Positions 8,778 to 16,507 of a DNA stretch of 35,835 nucleotides are shown here, piece by piece. The stretch is from Alcanivoracaceae bacterium (lineage in GTDB: Bacteria > Pseudomonadota > Gammaproteobacteria > Pseudomonadales > Alcanivoracaceae): NCBI GenBank assembly GCA_002706085.1, contig PAJO01000026.1, positions 82,831-118,665 of the forward strand, written 5' to 3'. Position 1 is the stretch's first letter, and the number at the start of each line of letters is the position of its first letter. The notes beneath the pieces are model-generated. The model did not search any database. It was not told the origin of the DNA and worked only from the letters and a program-made list of their open reading frames with translations. The translations under genes were made by a program, and so were the position numbers.

Positions 8778-9980
8778 ATGACACAGACTGAGTGGTTACC
8801 TGTTCCCGGTATCCGGCTTGCGGCCGTGGAAGCGGGCATCAAGAAAGCCAACCGTAAGGATCTGGTTGTGCTGGAACTGGCGGAAGGTTCCCGTGTCAGC
8901 GGGGTGTTCACCCTGAATCGTTTCTGCGCCGCACCGGTGCAGGTGGCTAGGCAGCGACTGGCAACAACCACACCACGGTATTTGATGATCAATACGGGCT
9001 ACGCCAATGCGGGCACCGGCCAGAAGGGTATGGAAAACTGCCTGGCCAGCTGTCGATTGCTGGCGCAAGCAGCGGGTTGTGCGGAAGACGAAATCCTGCC
9101 GTACTCCACCGGAGTGATTGGCGAGCAGTTCCCGCTGCCGGCGTTCGAGAAAGGGTTACCAATGGCCTTGGCCGACCTGGATGAACACCATTGGGGCCGA
9201 GCGTCAGAAGGCATCATGACTACCGACACCTACCCGAAAGTGGCCAGCCGCCGGGTGGAGATGGCGGGTGTTCCTGTGACCGTGACCGGCATGTCGAAGG
9301 GGTCTGGCATGATCAAGCCGAATATGGCGACCATGTTGGGCTACATTGCCACAGACGCTCCCATCGCCAAGCCGCTGTTGGACCAGTGGGTAAAGGCATT
9401 GGCGGACAAATCTTTCAATCGGGTCACGGTAGACGGTGATACCTCCACCAACGATGCCTGCATGTTGATCAGCACGGCAAAGGCACAGATGCCGGAAATC
9501 ACCGAGCTGAATGCCAGCAGTCAGTTGTTGTTCAATGCACTGGAAGAGGTCTTCGTCGAGCTTGCCCAGGCGCTGGTACGCGACGGTGAAGGTGCTACCA
9601 AGTTTGTGGCCATTACGGTGGCGGGGGCAGATAGCGAAGCGGATGCCCGTATTGTGGCGGAAACTATCGCCCATTCTCCGCTCGTCAAGACCGCCCTGTT
9701 TGCATCGGACCCTAACTGGGGCAGGATTCTGGCGGCCATTGGCCGCGCTCCCATTGCTGCCTTGGACGTTAGTAAGGTGAGTGTGTGGCTGGGTGATGTG
9801 TTGCTGGTCGAGCAGGGGGGCGTAGCGGAGGACTATCAGGAGGCCAAAGGGGCGGCCGTCATGGCCCAGCCTGACATTTCCATCCGTGCTGAACTCAATG
9901 CCGGTGAGGCCGAATGCACGGTCTGGACCTGTGACTTCAGCTATGACTATGTGAAGATCAACGCGGAATACCGAACCTAG
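8778..9980 (+). CDS. argJ: Bifunctional glutamate N-acetyltransferase / ornithine acetyltransferase ArgJ
   Basis: ArgJ transfers acetyl from N-acetylornithine to glutamate in the cyclic arginine pathway; many versions also use acetyl-CoA. The precursor is 400 residues from ATG 8778, which has GAGGA at 8766-8770 as its ribosome-binding site. An upstream in-frame TTG would add residues encoded by repeat and spacer DNA. The family's autocatalytic cleavage site is intact: KGSGMIKPNMATMLG, with the Ala184-Thr185 bond giving an alpha chain and a beta chain whose N-terminal Thr is the nucleophile. Further family blocks include GYANAGTG and FNRVTVDGDTSTND. Pseudomonads also carry argJ just after secA. 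Whether this enzyme is mono- or bifunctional cannot be told from sequence by eye. Confidence 0.96.
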   Translation: MTQTEWLPVPGIRLAAVEAGIKKANRKDLVVLELAEGSRVSGVFTLNRFCAAPVQVARQRLATTTPRYLMINTGYANAGTGQKGMENCLASCRLLAQAAGCAEDEILPYSTGVIGEQFPLPAFEKGLPMALADLDEHHWGRASEGIMTTDTYPKVASRRVEMAGVPVTVTGMSKGSGMIKPNMATMLGYIATDAPIAKPLLDQWVKALADKSFNRVTVDGDTSTNDACMLISTAKAQMPEITELNASSQLLFNALEEVFVELAQALVRDGEGATKFVAITVAGADSEADARIVAETIAHSPLVKTALFASDPNWGRILAAIGRAPIAALDVSKVSVWLGDVLLVEQGGVAEDYQEAKGAAVMAQPDISIRAELNAGEAECTVWTCDFSYDYVKINAEYRT

Positions 9981-10001
9981 AGGCTGTGGCTTCATCGCCC
10001 T

Positions 10002-10079
10002 GTAGGGGCTTGCTTGCAAGCGAGAGTGAATTTGCCTGGGCCGGCCAGTCCACTGCTTCGCGTGCAAGCACGCTCCGAC
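10002..10079. repeat. REP-like doublet with CTTG/CAAG hairpins between argJ and mutT
   Basis: GCTTG-CTTG-CAAGC (10008-10021) forms a small hairpin preceded by GTAGGG. About 30 bases on, GCTTCGCGTGCAAGCACGCTCCGAC gives a second, inverted, related unit. The arrangement resembles the doublets at 12193-12247 and the hairpin at 21201-21214. It lies directly before the mutT start. Confidence 0.55.
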
Positions 10080-10118
10080 ATTAACCCGGCTGCTGCCAGA
10101 GCGAATGGACCCAGACAA

Positions 10119-11060
10119 ATGAGCATTGAACCTACCCCCGCCATTACCGTTGTTGCCGCCATTATCCGTGGCGAAGATGGGCGTATCTGTCTCAGCAAGC
10201 GTCCGGACCACAAGCATCAGGGCGGCCGCTGGGAATTCCCGGGTGGCAAAGTGGAGCCGGGGGAGCGGCTTGATGAGGCGTTGGCTCGTGAGCTCTATGA
10301 GGAGCTGGGCATGGCGTCGTCCCTCTCTTCTCCTTTTATGACCATTGCGCATCAGTACCCTGATTTGCACGTGACCCTGCATTTTAGGGATGTGACCGGG
10401 TGGCGAGGAGTGCCCACGGGCAAGGAAGGGCAGCAAGTTGCCTGGTTTGCCTTGAGTGACCTGGCAGATCTGTCGTTTCCGGCGGCTAACCAGCCAGTGG
10501 TGACGGCAATTTTGCTCCCCCCGTGCCTTGCCATTGTGCCCGATACTATTGAGCTGAATACGTTGCTGACAGGTATCGAGCGTCTGGACAGTATGCAAAC
10601 CGGCCTCTATTTGCGCGGCTGGAGTCAGCATCCTGCCCGCGAGCGCATTCTGGAGACCTGTCGTCGTGCCGGGGTGCGCGTCTGGTTGCGGGCAGATTCT
10701 CCCCTCGGTATGGCAGGGGGAATGCCGGAGGGTGTGTTCGGTCTGCATCTGCCGGCCAGTGTGCTGATGGATTGCTCCCGCCGTCCCGATTTTTCCGGTG
10801 TGGTCTCGGCGGCTTGCCATGATCAGCAGGCGCTGGATAAAGCGGTCAGCCTGGGTCTGGATAGCGCACTGATTTCACCCGTTAACCCGACAACCACTCA
10901 TCCAGACCAGCCCGCTCTGGGCTGGGAGAGAGCGGGCCAATGGGCCTCCGGGTTACCCCTTGCCTGCTACATGCTGGGAGGGGTGGGGCCGGAGGACATC
11001 TGCCTTGCCCGTGAGCATGGCGCAGTGGGCGTCGCAGGCATCCGCGCCTTTTGGAGTTAA
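10119..11060 (+). CDS. mutT: MutT-like Nudix hydrolase fused to a thiamine-phosphate-synthase-like domain
   Basis: The N-terminal Nudix domain (about residues 6-130) has a perfect Nudix box at 43-65, GKVEPGERLDEALARELYEELGM, as in 8-oxo-dGTP pyrophosphatases that clean the nucleotide pool. The C-terminal half (about 140-313) resembles a TenI/thiamine-phosphate synthase barrel (GVFGLHLPAS, SAACHDQQALDKA, YMLGGVGPED, GVAGIRAFW). From memory this fusion is common in pseudomonads and the second domain's role is unclear. The start is the ATG at 10119; a longer in-frame version would be coded by REP-like DNA. The ribosome-binding site is weak. The stop codon lies inside the first unit of a heptad repeat array. 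The gene converges on yacG. The symbol reflects domain and synteny; the exact substrate is not shown. Confidence 0.88.
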   Translation: MSIEPTPAITVVAAIIRGEDGRICLSKRPDHKHQGGRWEFPGGKVEPGERLDEALARELYEELGMASSLSSPFMTIAHQYPDLHVTLHFRDVTGWRGVPTGKEGQQVAWFALSDLADLSFPAANQPVVTAILLPPCLAIVPDTIELNTLLTGIERLDSMQTGLYLRGWSQHPARERILETCRRAGVRVWLRADSPLGMAGGMPEGVFGLHLPASVLMDCSRRPDFSGVVSAACHDQQALDKAVSLGLDSALISPVNPTTTHPDQPALGWERAGQWASGLPLACYMLGGVGPEDICLAREHGAVGVAGIRAFWS

Positions 11061-11089
11061 CAGTTAACAGTGAATAGTTAACAGTGTCG
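11055..11089. repeat. AGTTAAC heptad array overlapping the mutT stop codon
   Basis: AGTTAAC, AGTTAAC, AGTGAAT, AGTTAAC and AGTGTCG are in strict 7-base phase. The first unit contains the last codon and TAA stop of mutT. The third unit is the divergent one, as in the GTCNGAC modules. The core GTTAAC is palindromic. Confidence 0.75.
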
Positions 11090-11116
11090 CGATAAGCGAC
11101 TGGTTGTGACTTCAGT

Positions 11117-11155
11117 GCATGAGGCCGCGCCCGGATTCCGGGAGCGGCCTCATGC
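11117..11155. terminator. Strong hairpin between convergent mutT and yacG
   Basis: A perfect 12-bp stem GCATGAGGCCGC/GCGGCCTCATGC (11117-11128, 11144-11155) encloses a second short stem CCCGG/CCGGG. There is no T-tract on either side. Its place between convergent genes suggests a bidirectional end-of-transcript structure. Confidence 0.55.
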
Positions 11156-11212
11156 GCTTAAAAACAAGGAAAAACCCGAAAAACTTTACAGGGTATGCTG
11201 CTCGCGCAGCCT

Positions 11213-11401
11213 TCACTGTTCCTCGAAATCCATCCCGGGAGCTTCCGGGTCACCTGGGATGGCATGTCGCTCTGACGCCCAGTCCCCCAAATCAATGAGT
11301 TTGCAGCGTTCGCTGCAGAATGGCCGCCAGGGGTTGTTATCAAAGCGGGTCAGGCTTTTGCATTGCGGACAGGGATAGGTGCGGGTGGTGTTGTCGGACA
11401 T
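11213..11401 (-). CDS. yacG: DNA gyrase inhibitor YacG (zinc-binding)
   Basis: A 62-residue protein with the YacG four-cysteine zinc site: CPQC near residues 11-14 and CSERC near 29-33. It continues into the family sequence [17 protein letters not shown] and ends in an acidic tail. In E. coli YacG binds GyrB and inhibits gyrase. From memory it sits beside coaE in E. coli and pseudomonads, as here, where it lies downstream of coaE on the same strand. No zapD/yacF gene is found between them; the 156-base gap holds only repeats. Confidence 0.94.
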   Translation of the reverse strand: MSDNTTRTYPCPQCKSLTRFDNNPWRPFCSERCKLIDLGDWASERHAIPGDPEAPGMDFEEQ

Positions 11402-11408
11402 AAAGATC

Positions 11409-11480
11409 AGTTGACAGTTGATAGTGGACAGCGAAAGGCTGGATCTTAACGTCTTTGACGTCAGGCGTCAGGCGTCAGCA
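11409..11480. repeat. Two heptad modules (AGTTGAC type and GTCAGGC type) between yacG and coaE
   Basis: From 11409 come AGTTGAC, AGTTGAT and AGTGGAC, decaying after 11429. From 11453 come CTTTGAC, GTCAGGC, GTCAGGC and GTCAGCA. Two different heptad families therefore stand within 75 bases in one intergenic gap. Confidence 0.65.
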
Positions 11481-11486
11481 TCGTAG

Positions 11487-11562
11487 GGCGGAAATCGGAG
11501 TGAGCCGATCTCCGCCGTTGCGAAGTGCTTGCCAGCGAAGCCCGTAGGCGTTTCAGCCTACG
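11487..11562. repeat. Pair of REP-like hairpins downstream of coaE
   Basis: GGCGGA-A-ATCGG pairs with CCGAT-C-TCCGCC (11487-11516), an 11-bp stem with one mismatch. CGTAGGC pairs with GCCTACG (11543-11562), a 7-bp stem. They lie immediately after the coaE stop, reading on the minus strand, and could act as 3'-end structures. Confidence 0.6.
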
Positions 11563-12160
11563 AATGATGGCTGGCCAGATCCAGATAAAGTTTGTGTAGC
11601 ACATCCAACTGGTCATGTAGCCTCTGCAGCGAGCCATGGTTCTCGACGACATCGTCTGCCTGATCCAGCCGTTGGGTCCGTTCCAACTGAGCCTTCATGA
11701 TGGCCGCAACCTGCTCTTCGGGTACCTGGTCCCGGGCCATGGTGCGCTTCACCTGCAGTTCAGCAGGAGCATCAATGACCAGGGTGCGCTGCACCAGGTC
11801 TTTCTGGCTTGTCTCGAACAGCAAGGGAGAAACGAGCACGGTGTAAGGTGACTTGCTGGCGGCAATCTGGTTGCGAAGTTCCTGACCAATGGCCGGGTGG
11901 GTGATGCCTTCCAGTGCCTTGAGTGCGTCCGGGTCGGCAAACACGATTTCGCGCAGCGCGCGTCGATCCAGCGCGCCATCTTTCGCGATCACATGGTTGC
12001 CAAAACGCTCGGCAATCGCCCGCAATGCCGGCTGACCGGGCTCCACCACCACCCGCGAGGCCAGATCCGCATCCACAATGGTAATGCCCAGCTGGGCCAG
12101 ATAATCCGTTGCGGCGGTTTTGCCACTGCCAATGCCGCCGGTGAGCCCTACAACAAACAT
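11558..12160 (-). CDS. coaE: Dephospho-CoA kinase CoaE
   Basis: This enzyme catalyses the last step of coenzyme A synthesis, phosphorylating the ribose 3'-hydroxyl of dephospho-CoA with ATP. The 200-residue length is typical. The P-loop GLTGGIGSGKT is at the N-terminus (residues 5-15). The family's DADLASR motif follows near residue 35, THPAIGQELRNQI lies in the CoA-binding region, and SPLLFE near residue 111. It is on the minus strand downstream of pilD, separated from it by 107 bases with a large inverted repeat, and upstream of yacG. The short overlap of its 3' end with a REP-like hairpin (11558-11562) is noteworthy but does not disturb the frame. Confidence 0.96.
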   Translation of the reverse strand: MFVVGLTGGIGSGKTAATDYLAQLGITIVDADLASRVVVEPGQPALRAIAERFGNHVIAKDGALDRRALREIVFADPDALKALEGITHPAIGQELRNQIAASKSPYTVLVSPLLFETSQKDLVQRTLVIDAPAELQVKRTMARDQVPEEQVAAIMKAQLERTQRLDQADDVVENHGSLQRLHDQLDVLHKLYLDLASHHS

Positions 12161-12192
12161 GACATTTCCTTGGTGTTCTCACTTTTTGTTTT

Positions 12193-12247
12193 GTAGGAGC
12201 CATGCTTGCATGGCATGCCCGGATCGCCATGCAAGCATGGCTCCTAC
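12193..12247. repeat. 55-bp inverted repeat with perfect 22-bp arms between pilD and coaE
   Basis: Arm 12193-12214 is the exact reverse complement of arm 12226-12247, around an 11-base spacer. Each arm begins GTAGGAGCCATG and itself contains the GCCATG-CTTG-CATGGC mini-hairpin also found at 5844-5859. It is a REP doublet (REPIN-like) or cruciform-forming element. Confidence 0.9.
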
Positions 12248-12267
12248 ACGGGGGAGGAGGGCGAGTA

Positions 12268-13143
12268 TCAACCGACCTTAAACATCCCCAGATACGAGCT
12301 GACGATGCTATCGCCCCACAGCAGGGCAATCCAGCCGGCCGTGGCGAGGTAGGGGCCGAAGGGAATCTGGGTGCGTTTCTGGCCAGCAAAGATCATGGCG
12401 CCGACCGCGAAGACAAGACCGACCACCGATGAGAGCAGGATAATCAGCGGCAGGTACTGCCAGCCCACCCAGGCGCCGAGAGCCGCGAGCAGTTTGAAGT
12501 CCCCGTACCCCATGCCTTCCTTCCCGGTTAGCAGTTTGAACAGCCAATACACGCTCCAAAGGGAGAGGTAGCCTGCCATGGCGCCAATCACGGCATCAGG
12601 CAGGGACACGGGCGAGATGCCCAGCAGGGCAGCAAGCAGGCCAGCCCAGAGCAGAGGGTAGTTGAGGTCATCCGGCAACAGGGTCGTGTCGGCATCAATC
12701 ATGGCCGCGGCCAACAGGGTCCACGTCGCCGCAAGGGTGAACACCAGCCACCCACCATAGCCAAACTGCCAGGCGCAGATGCCGGCGAGAAGGCCGCTGA
12801 CTAGCTCGATAAGGGGGTAGCGTTTGCTGATGGGAGTGGCGCACCCGCGACAACGGCCCTTAAGCACTAGCCAGCTGACAACCGGTACGTTTTCGTACCA
12901 GGCAATGGCGTGCTGACACTTGGGGCAGCGCGAACGCGGGGTCACCAGATTGAATATCTCGTTGTCCGGTTCTTCGGGTAATTCGAGAATCTCGCGCGCC
13001 TCATGCCGCCAGCTGCGCATCATCATCTCAGGCAGACGGTAAATCACCACATTCAGAAAACTGCCGACCAGCAGCCCGAAAAAAGCACAAAGCCCAACCA
13101 GCAAGGTTGGGCTTTGCGACAGCAGGTTTAAGGTGTCTTGCAT
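12268..13143 (-). CDS. pilD: Type IV prepilin leader peptidase / N-methyltransferase PilD
   Basis: This membrane aspartyl protease cleaves prepilins after the glycine of the leader and methylates the new N-terminal Phe. It has 291 residues with multiple hydrophobic segments. The cytoplasmic four-cysteine zinc motif is intact (Cys73, Cys76, Cys98, Cys101), as expected for the bifunctional form. Catalytic aspartates are visible: Asp150 in AAAMIDADT and Asp215 in the GMGYGDFK motif. The gene follows pilC by 3 bases on the minus strand, so pilB-pilC-pilD form an operon. Its natural substrate PilA is coded divergently nearby. Confidence 0.96.
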   Translation of the reverse strand: MQDTLNLLSQSPTLLVGLCAFFGLLVGSFLNVVIYRLPEMMMRSWRHEAREILELPEEPDNEIFNLVTPRSRCPKCQHAIAWYENVPVVSWLVLKGRCRGCATPISKRYPLIELVSGLLAGICAWQFGYGGWLVFTLAATWTLLAAAMIDADTTLLPDDLNYPLLWAGLLAALLGISPVSLPDAVIGAMAGYLSLWSVYWLFKLLTGKEGMGYGDFKLLAALGAWVGWQYLPLIILLSSVVGLVFAVGAMIFAGQKRTQIPFGPYLATAGWIALLWGDSIVSSYLGMFKVG

Positions 13144-13146
13144 TCG

Positions 13147-14373
13147 TTAGCCTACAACATTACCCAGCTGGAAGATCGGCAGATACATGGCAACAATCAA
13201 GCCGCCAATAAGGACACCCAGTACCGCCATGATCAAGGGTTCCATCATGCTGGTCAGGCCGTCCACGGCGTTGTCCACCTCATCTTCATAATACACCGCC
13301 ACTTTTTCCAGCATGGCGTCCAGTGCACCGGATTCCTCACCGATGGCTGTCATCTGCAAGGCCATGGCCGGGAACACGCCGGTGGCCCGCATGGCGAACT
13401 GCAACTGCTGGCCGGTGGCCACGTCATCCTTGATCTGGTAGACCGCATTGCGATACACCACGTTGCCGGTGGCGCCAGCACAGGCATCCAATGCTTCGAT
13501 GAGCGGAACACCAGCGGAAAACGTCGTGGACAAGGTTCGTGCATAACGGGCGATGGTGGACTTGAAAGTCAGGTCACCCACGATAGGCAGTTTGAGGTAG
13601 GTCCGGTCCAGCATGTTTCTGAAGGCTTCCGATTTGCGTTTCAGGGTGCTGAAACCCACCACGAAAGCAATAATGGCGACCAGAATGAACAGGAAGTTGT
13701 TACTGAGACCCTTGGACAGGTTAATCACGAACATGGTGAAAGCAGGCAGTTCTGCCCCAAAACCTTCAAACAAGTCCTGGAATACCGGCACAACCTTCAA
13801 TAGAAGAATGGCAGTCACAATTACGGCGGCCACTACCACTGTGGCCGGGTATTTCATGGCCTTCTTGATCTTCTGCTTGAGGGCTTCGCTTTTTTCCTTG
13901 TACAGGGCGACCCGGTCGAGCATGGTTTCCAGGGCACCAGCCTGTTCACCGGCGTCAATCAGGCTGCAGTACAGGTCATCGAAGTAGTCAGGGTGTTTGG
14001 ACAGTGCACCGGCAAAGTTATTACCCCCTTCCACTTCCACCTTGAGCTTGAGCACAAGATCTTTCATGGAGGGGTTGTCCAGGCCATCGGCCACAATCTC
14101 GAAGGCCTGTACCAGCGGTACCCCGGCCTTCATCATGGTGGCCATTTGCCGGGTAAAGATAGCGATATCCATCGGCTTGATTTTCTTTTTGCCGCCAATG
14201 TTGATCTCGCGTTTCTTTACCACCTTTTTGGCATTAATGCCCTGCTTTCGCAGTTCGGCACGGACCAGTGCCGGGCCCTTGCCAGAGGTTTCCCCTTTGA
14301 CTTTCTTCCCCTGCCGGTCAACACCCTCGTAGAGGAAAGTCACATTTTTTTGTTCTGCTGCTTTCGTAGCCAT
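13147..14373 (-). CDS. pilC: Type IV pilus inner-membrane platform protein PilC
   Basis: A polytopic GspF-family protein on which the PilB motor acts to add pilin subunits. It has 408 residues with two repeated GspF-type cytoplasmic domains. The first runs about 70-190 (AIFTRQMATMMKAGVPLVQAFEIV), and the second about 270-390 (IARYARTLSTTFSAGVPLIEALDAC). Membrane segments lie near 175-200, 225-245 and 380-400. It lies 2 bases after pilB and 3 bases before pilD, indicating translational coupling. The length and domain arrangement are standard. Confidence 0.96.
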   Translation of the reverse strand: MATKAAEQKNVTFLYEGVDRQGKKVKGETSGKGPALVRAELRKQGINAKKVVKKREINIGGKKKIKPMDIAIFTRQMATMMKAGVPLVQAFEIVADGLDNPSMKDLVLKLKVEVEGGNNFAGALSKHPDYFDDLYCSLIDAGEQAGALETMLDRVALYKEKSEALKQKIKKAMKYPATVVVAAVIVTAILLLKVVPVFQDLFEGFGAELPAFTMFVINLSKGLSNNFLFILVAIIAFVVGFSTLKRKSEAFRNMLDRTYLKLPIVGDLTFKSTIARYARTLSTTFSAGVPLIEALDACAGATGNVVYRNAVYQIKDDVATGQQLQFAMRATGVFPAMALQMTAIGEESGALDAMLEKVAVYYEDEVDNAVDGLTSMMEPLIMAVLGVLIGGLIVAMYLPIFQLGNVVG

Positions 14374-14375
14374 AG

Positions 14376-16082
14376 TTAATGTCCGCTTGTTACACGGTTA
14401 ATTTCTTCCAGGCTGGTGATCCCCTGCATCACCTTCACCAACCCCGAGCGGTGCAGGTCATTGAAGCCATCTTTTCTGCACTGGTCAGCAATCTCGATGG
14501 AGTTGCCTTCCTGCATGATGATGCGGGCAATACCGTCGGTAATCCTAACGACCTCGTAAACCCCCAGGCGTCCCTTGTAGCCCCCTTTGCACTTTTCGCA
14601 TCCCTTGGGACCATAGACAGTAAAGCTGCTGGCGACATCTTCTTCCGTGAAGCCCATCTCAAGCAGCGACTGTTGCGGGATATCCACGCTTTCCTTGCAG
14701 TGTTCACAGAGCCGCCGGGCCAGACGCTGGGCGATGATCAAAATGACCGAGGTAGCAATATTGAACGAGGGAACACCCATGTTCCGCAGACGGGTTAATG
14801 TCTCCGGCGCACTGTTGGTATGCAGAGTCGACAGCACAAGGTGGCCTGTCTGGGCAGCCTTGATGGCGATGTTGGCCGTTTCCAGATCGCGAATCTCCCC
14901 TACCAGAATAATATCCGGGTCCTGACGCAGGAAGGCGCGCAGGGCAGAGGCAAAGTCCATACCCTGCTTGGGGTTCACGTTAACCTGGTTAATCCCCTCC
15001 AGGTTGATTTCCACCGGGTCTTCCGCCGTGGAGATATTACGCTCCGGCGTATTGAGAATGTTGACCCCGGTATAGAGGGAAACGGTTTTCCCTGACCCTG
15101 TGGGGCCTGTGACCAGAATCATGCCCTGCGGCTTGTGCAACGCATCCAGATACAGCTGCTTTTGGCCCTCTTCGTAGCCAAGCGCATCAATACCCATTTT
15201 GGCGGATTCCGGGTCCAGAATCCGCAGCACGATTTTCTCGCCAAACAGGGTGGGGCAGGTGTTGACCCGAAAATCGATGGCACGGGTCTTGGAAATTTTC
15301 AGCTTGATCCGTCCATCCTGGGGGACGCGTCGCTCGGAAATATCTAGCCGGGACATGACCTTCAGGCGTGCCGCCAGCTTGCTGGCAATATTAATGGGGG
15401 GTTTGGACACGGTCTGCAAAATACCGTCCTGACGAAAGCGAACCCGGTAAGACTTTTCGTAGGGCTCAAAGTGCAGGTCAGAGGCGCCGCCCTTAATAGC
15501 ATCCAGCAGCAATTTGTTGACGAAACGCACAATGGGAGCATCGTCGGAGCCGGATTTGGTCTCGTCGTCCTTTTCTTCCGCTGCACTGATATTAAGGTCG
15601 TCCAGCCCATCATCCAGATCGTCAAAGGCTCCTTCATCCGCTTCGGATTCCAGATGCTCGATCCAGTAAGTGAGTTTGTCTTCCTCAACAATGATGGTTT
15701 CGACATTCAGGCCAGTGTTGAAGCGGATTTCTTCCAGTGCCGGAAGGTTGGTCGGGTCGGCCACGGCCACATACAAACGACTGCCACGGCGGTACAGGGG
15801 CAGCACGTGATGCTTGGTGATCAGCTTGGGGTCGACCAGATCCTTGATCAGGCTGTCACGCTGAAAAGCACTCAGGTCGAGAATGGGGTCGCCAAACTCT
15901 TCGGCAACCGCATTCGCGACTACCTTGGCAGACAGCTTGCCGGATTCCACCAGTTTATGGACCAGGCTGACTCGATCCTGGCGAGCCTGTTGCTGAATTT
16001 CCTGAATGGCATCGGCAGTGAGCAGTTCCTGCTTGAGCAATCGCTGCGGCAAACCGCTGAAAGTGACGTTCTGACTGGCCAT
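14376..16082 (-). CDS. pilB: Type IV pilus extension ATPase PilB
   Basis: This hexameric cytoplasmic ATPase powers pilus assembly. The start chosen is ATG at 16080-16082 (MASQNVTFSG), giving 568 residues, the family's usual length, with an AGGG ribosome-binding site. A longer open frame to 16436 would add 118 residues unlike the family and run across the pilA promoter. The N-terminal MshEN/GspE-N domain covers about 1-140 and is followed by an acidic linker at 147-182. Walker A GPTGSGKT is at 326-333. The Walker B region ILVGEIRD is at 392-399, with an Asp box and His boxes around it. The tetracysteine zinc site is intact (Cys459, Cys462, Cys495, Cys498). Confidence 0.96.
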   Translation of the reverse strand: MASQNVTFSGLPQRLLKQELLTADAIQEIQQQARQDRVSLVHKLVESGKLSAKVVANAVAEEFGDPILDLSAFQRDSLIKDLVDPKLITKHHVLPLYRRGSRLYVAVADPTNLPALEEIRFNTGLNVETIIVEEDKLTYWIEHLESEADEGAFDDLDDGLDDLNISAAEEKDDETKSGSDDAPIVRFVNKLLLDAIKGGASDLHFEPYEKSYRVRFRQDGILQTVSKPPINIASKLAARLKVMSRLDISERRVPQDGRIKLKISKTRAIDFRVNTCPTLFGEKIVLRILDPESAKMGIDALGYEEGQKQLYLDALHKPQGMILVTGPTGSGKTVSLYTGVNILNTPERNISTAEDPVEINLEGINQVNVNPKQGMDFASALRAFLRQDPDIILVGEIRDLETANIAIKAAQTGHLVLSTLHTNSAPETLTRLRNMGVPSFNIATSVILIIAQRLARRLCEHCKESVDIPQQSLLEMGFTEEDVASSFTVYGPKGCEKCKGGYKGRLGVYEVVRITDGIARIIMQEGNSIEIADQCRKDGFNDLHRSGLVKVMQGITSLEEINRVTSGH

Positions 16083-16507
16083 GGCACCCTGCTTGTTATT
16101 GCTTAGAATGGTCGGTATGCCCAACACTTTTTTCGTAACATACCGGTTGTAGGGGGCAGAGGGAAGGCCGGGGGTCGGAAAATCAGCGTCTTGCGAGGGG
16201 TTTCTCAATATGTTTCTCATATCCGCCCCGAACACCGCCTCGGGGTGACCGTGAGCGGCAGAGGTGACACGCAGAGTGACAAAATGGGTCAGCAAGTGAC
16301 GTACTGGGGAGGTTGTGCTGTGCTCAGGATGCCAGGTGAGCGGAACGGGGGCGGGATGTTGGTCTAACGCGAAAGGCCGTGAATCCGGGGCTTGAAACAG
16401 AAAAAAGTCTGAGATACAAAAGTTGGCCCGGTCCATGCATTTGTACCGGTCAGATGCTCGCCAGGGGTGAGCTCAAAAAGAAATTTGCCAAACGTTGGAG
16501 AAACGAC
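16083..16507. other. pilB-pilA divergent intergenic region (425 bases)
   Basis: No gene is supported here. It holds the pilB ribosome-binding site at its left and the sigma-54 promoter of pilA at 16424-16439 on its right. The middle (about 16100-16420) would be the place for PilR-type activator sites, but no clear repeat was recognised. The open frame extending pilB through this stretch is judged fortuitous. Confidence 0.6.
16424..16439 (+). promoter_or_regulatory. Sigma-54 promoter of pilA
   Basis: TGGCCCGGTCCATGCA has the invariant GG and GC doublets exactly 10 bases apart. It matches the consensus TGGCACG-N4-TTGC(A/T) at all but two informative positions. Transcription would start near 16450, leaving a leader of about 58 bases. 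In pseudomonads pilA is driven by RpoN with PilS/PilR, which are not coded in this window. Confidence 0.88.

Noticed and set aside
11402-11557. A zapD/yacF gene between yacG and coaE as in E. coli
   Set aside because: The gap is only 156 bases and filled by heptads and hairpins.
16083-16436. An N-terminal extension of pilB by 118 codons
   Set aside because: The extra sequence does not resemble PilB, runs over the pilA promoter, and the ATG at 16082 gives the family length with a ribosome-binding site.
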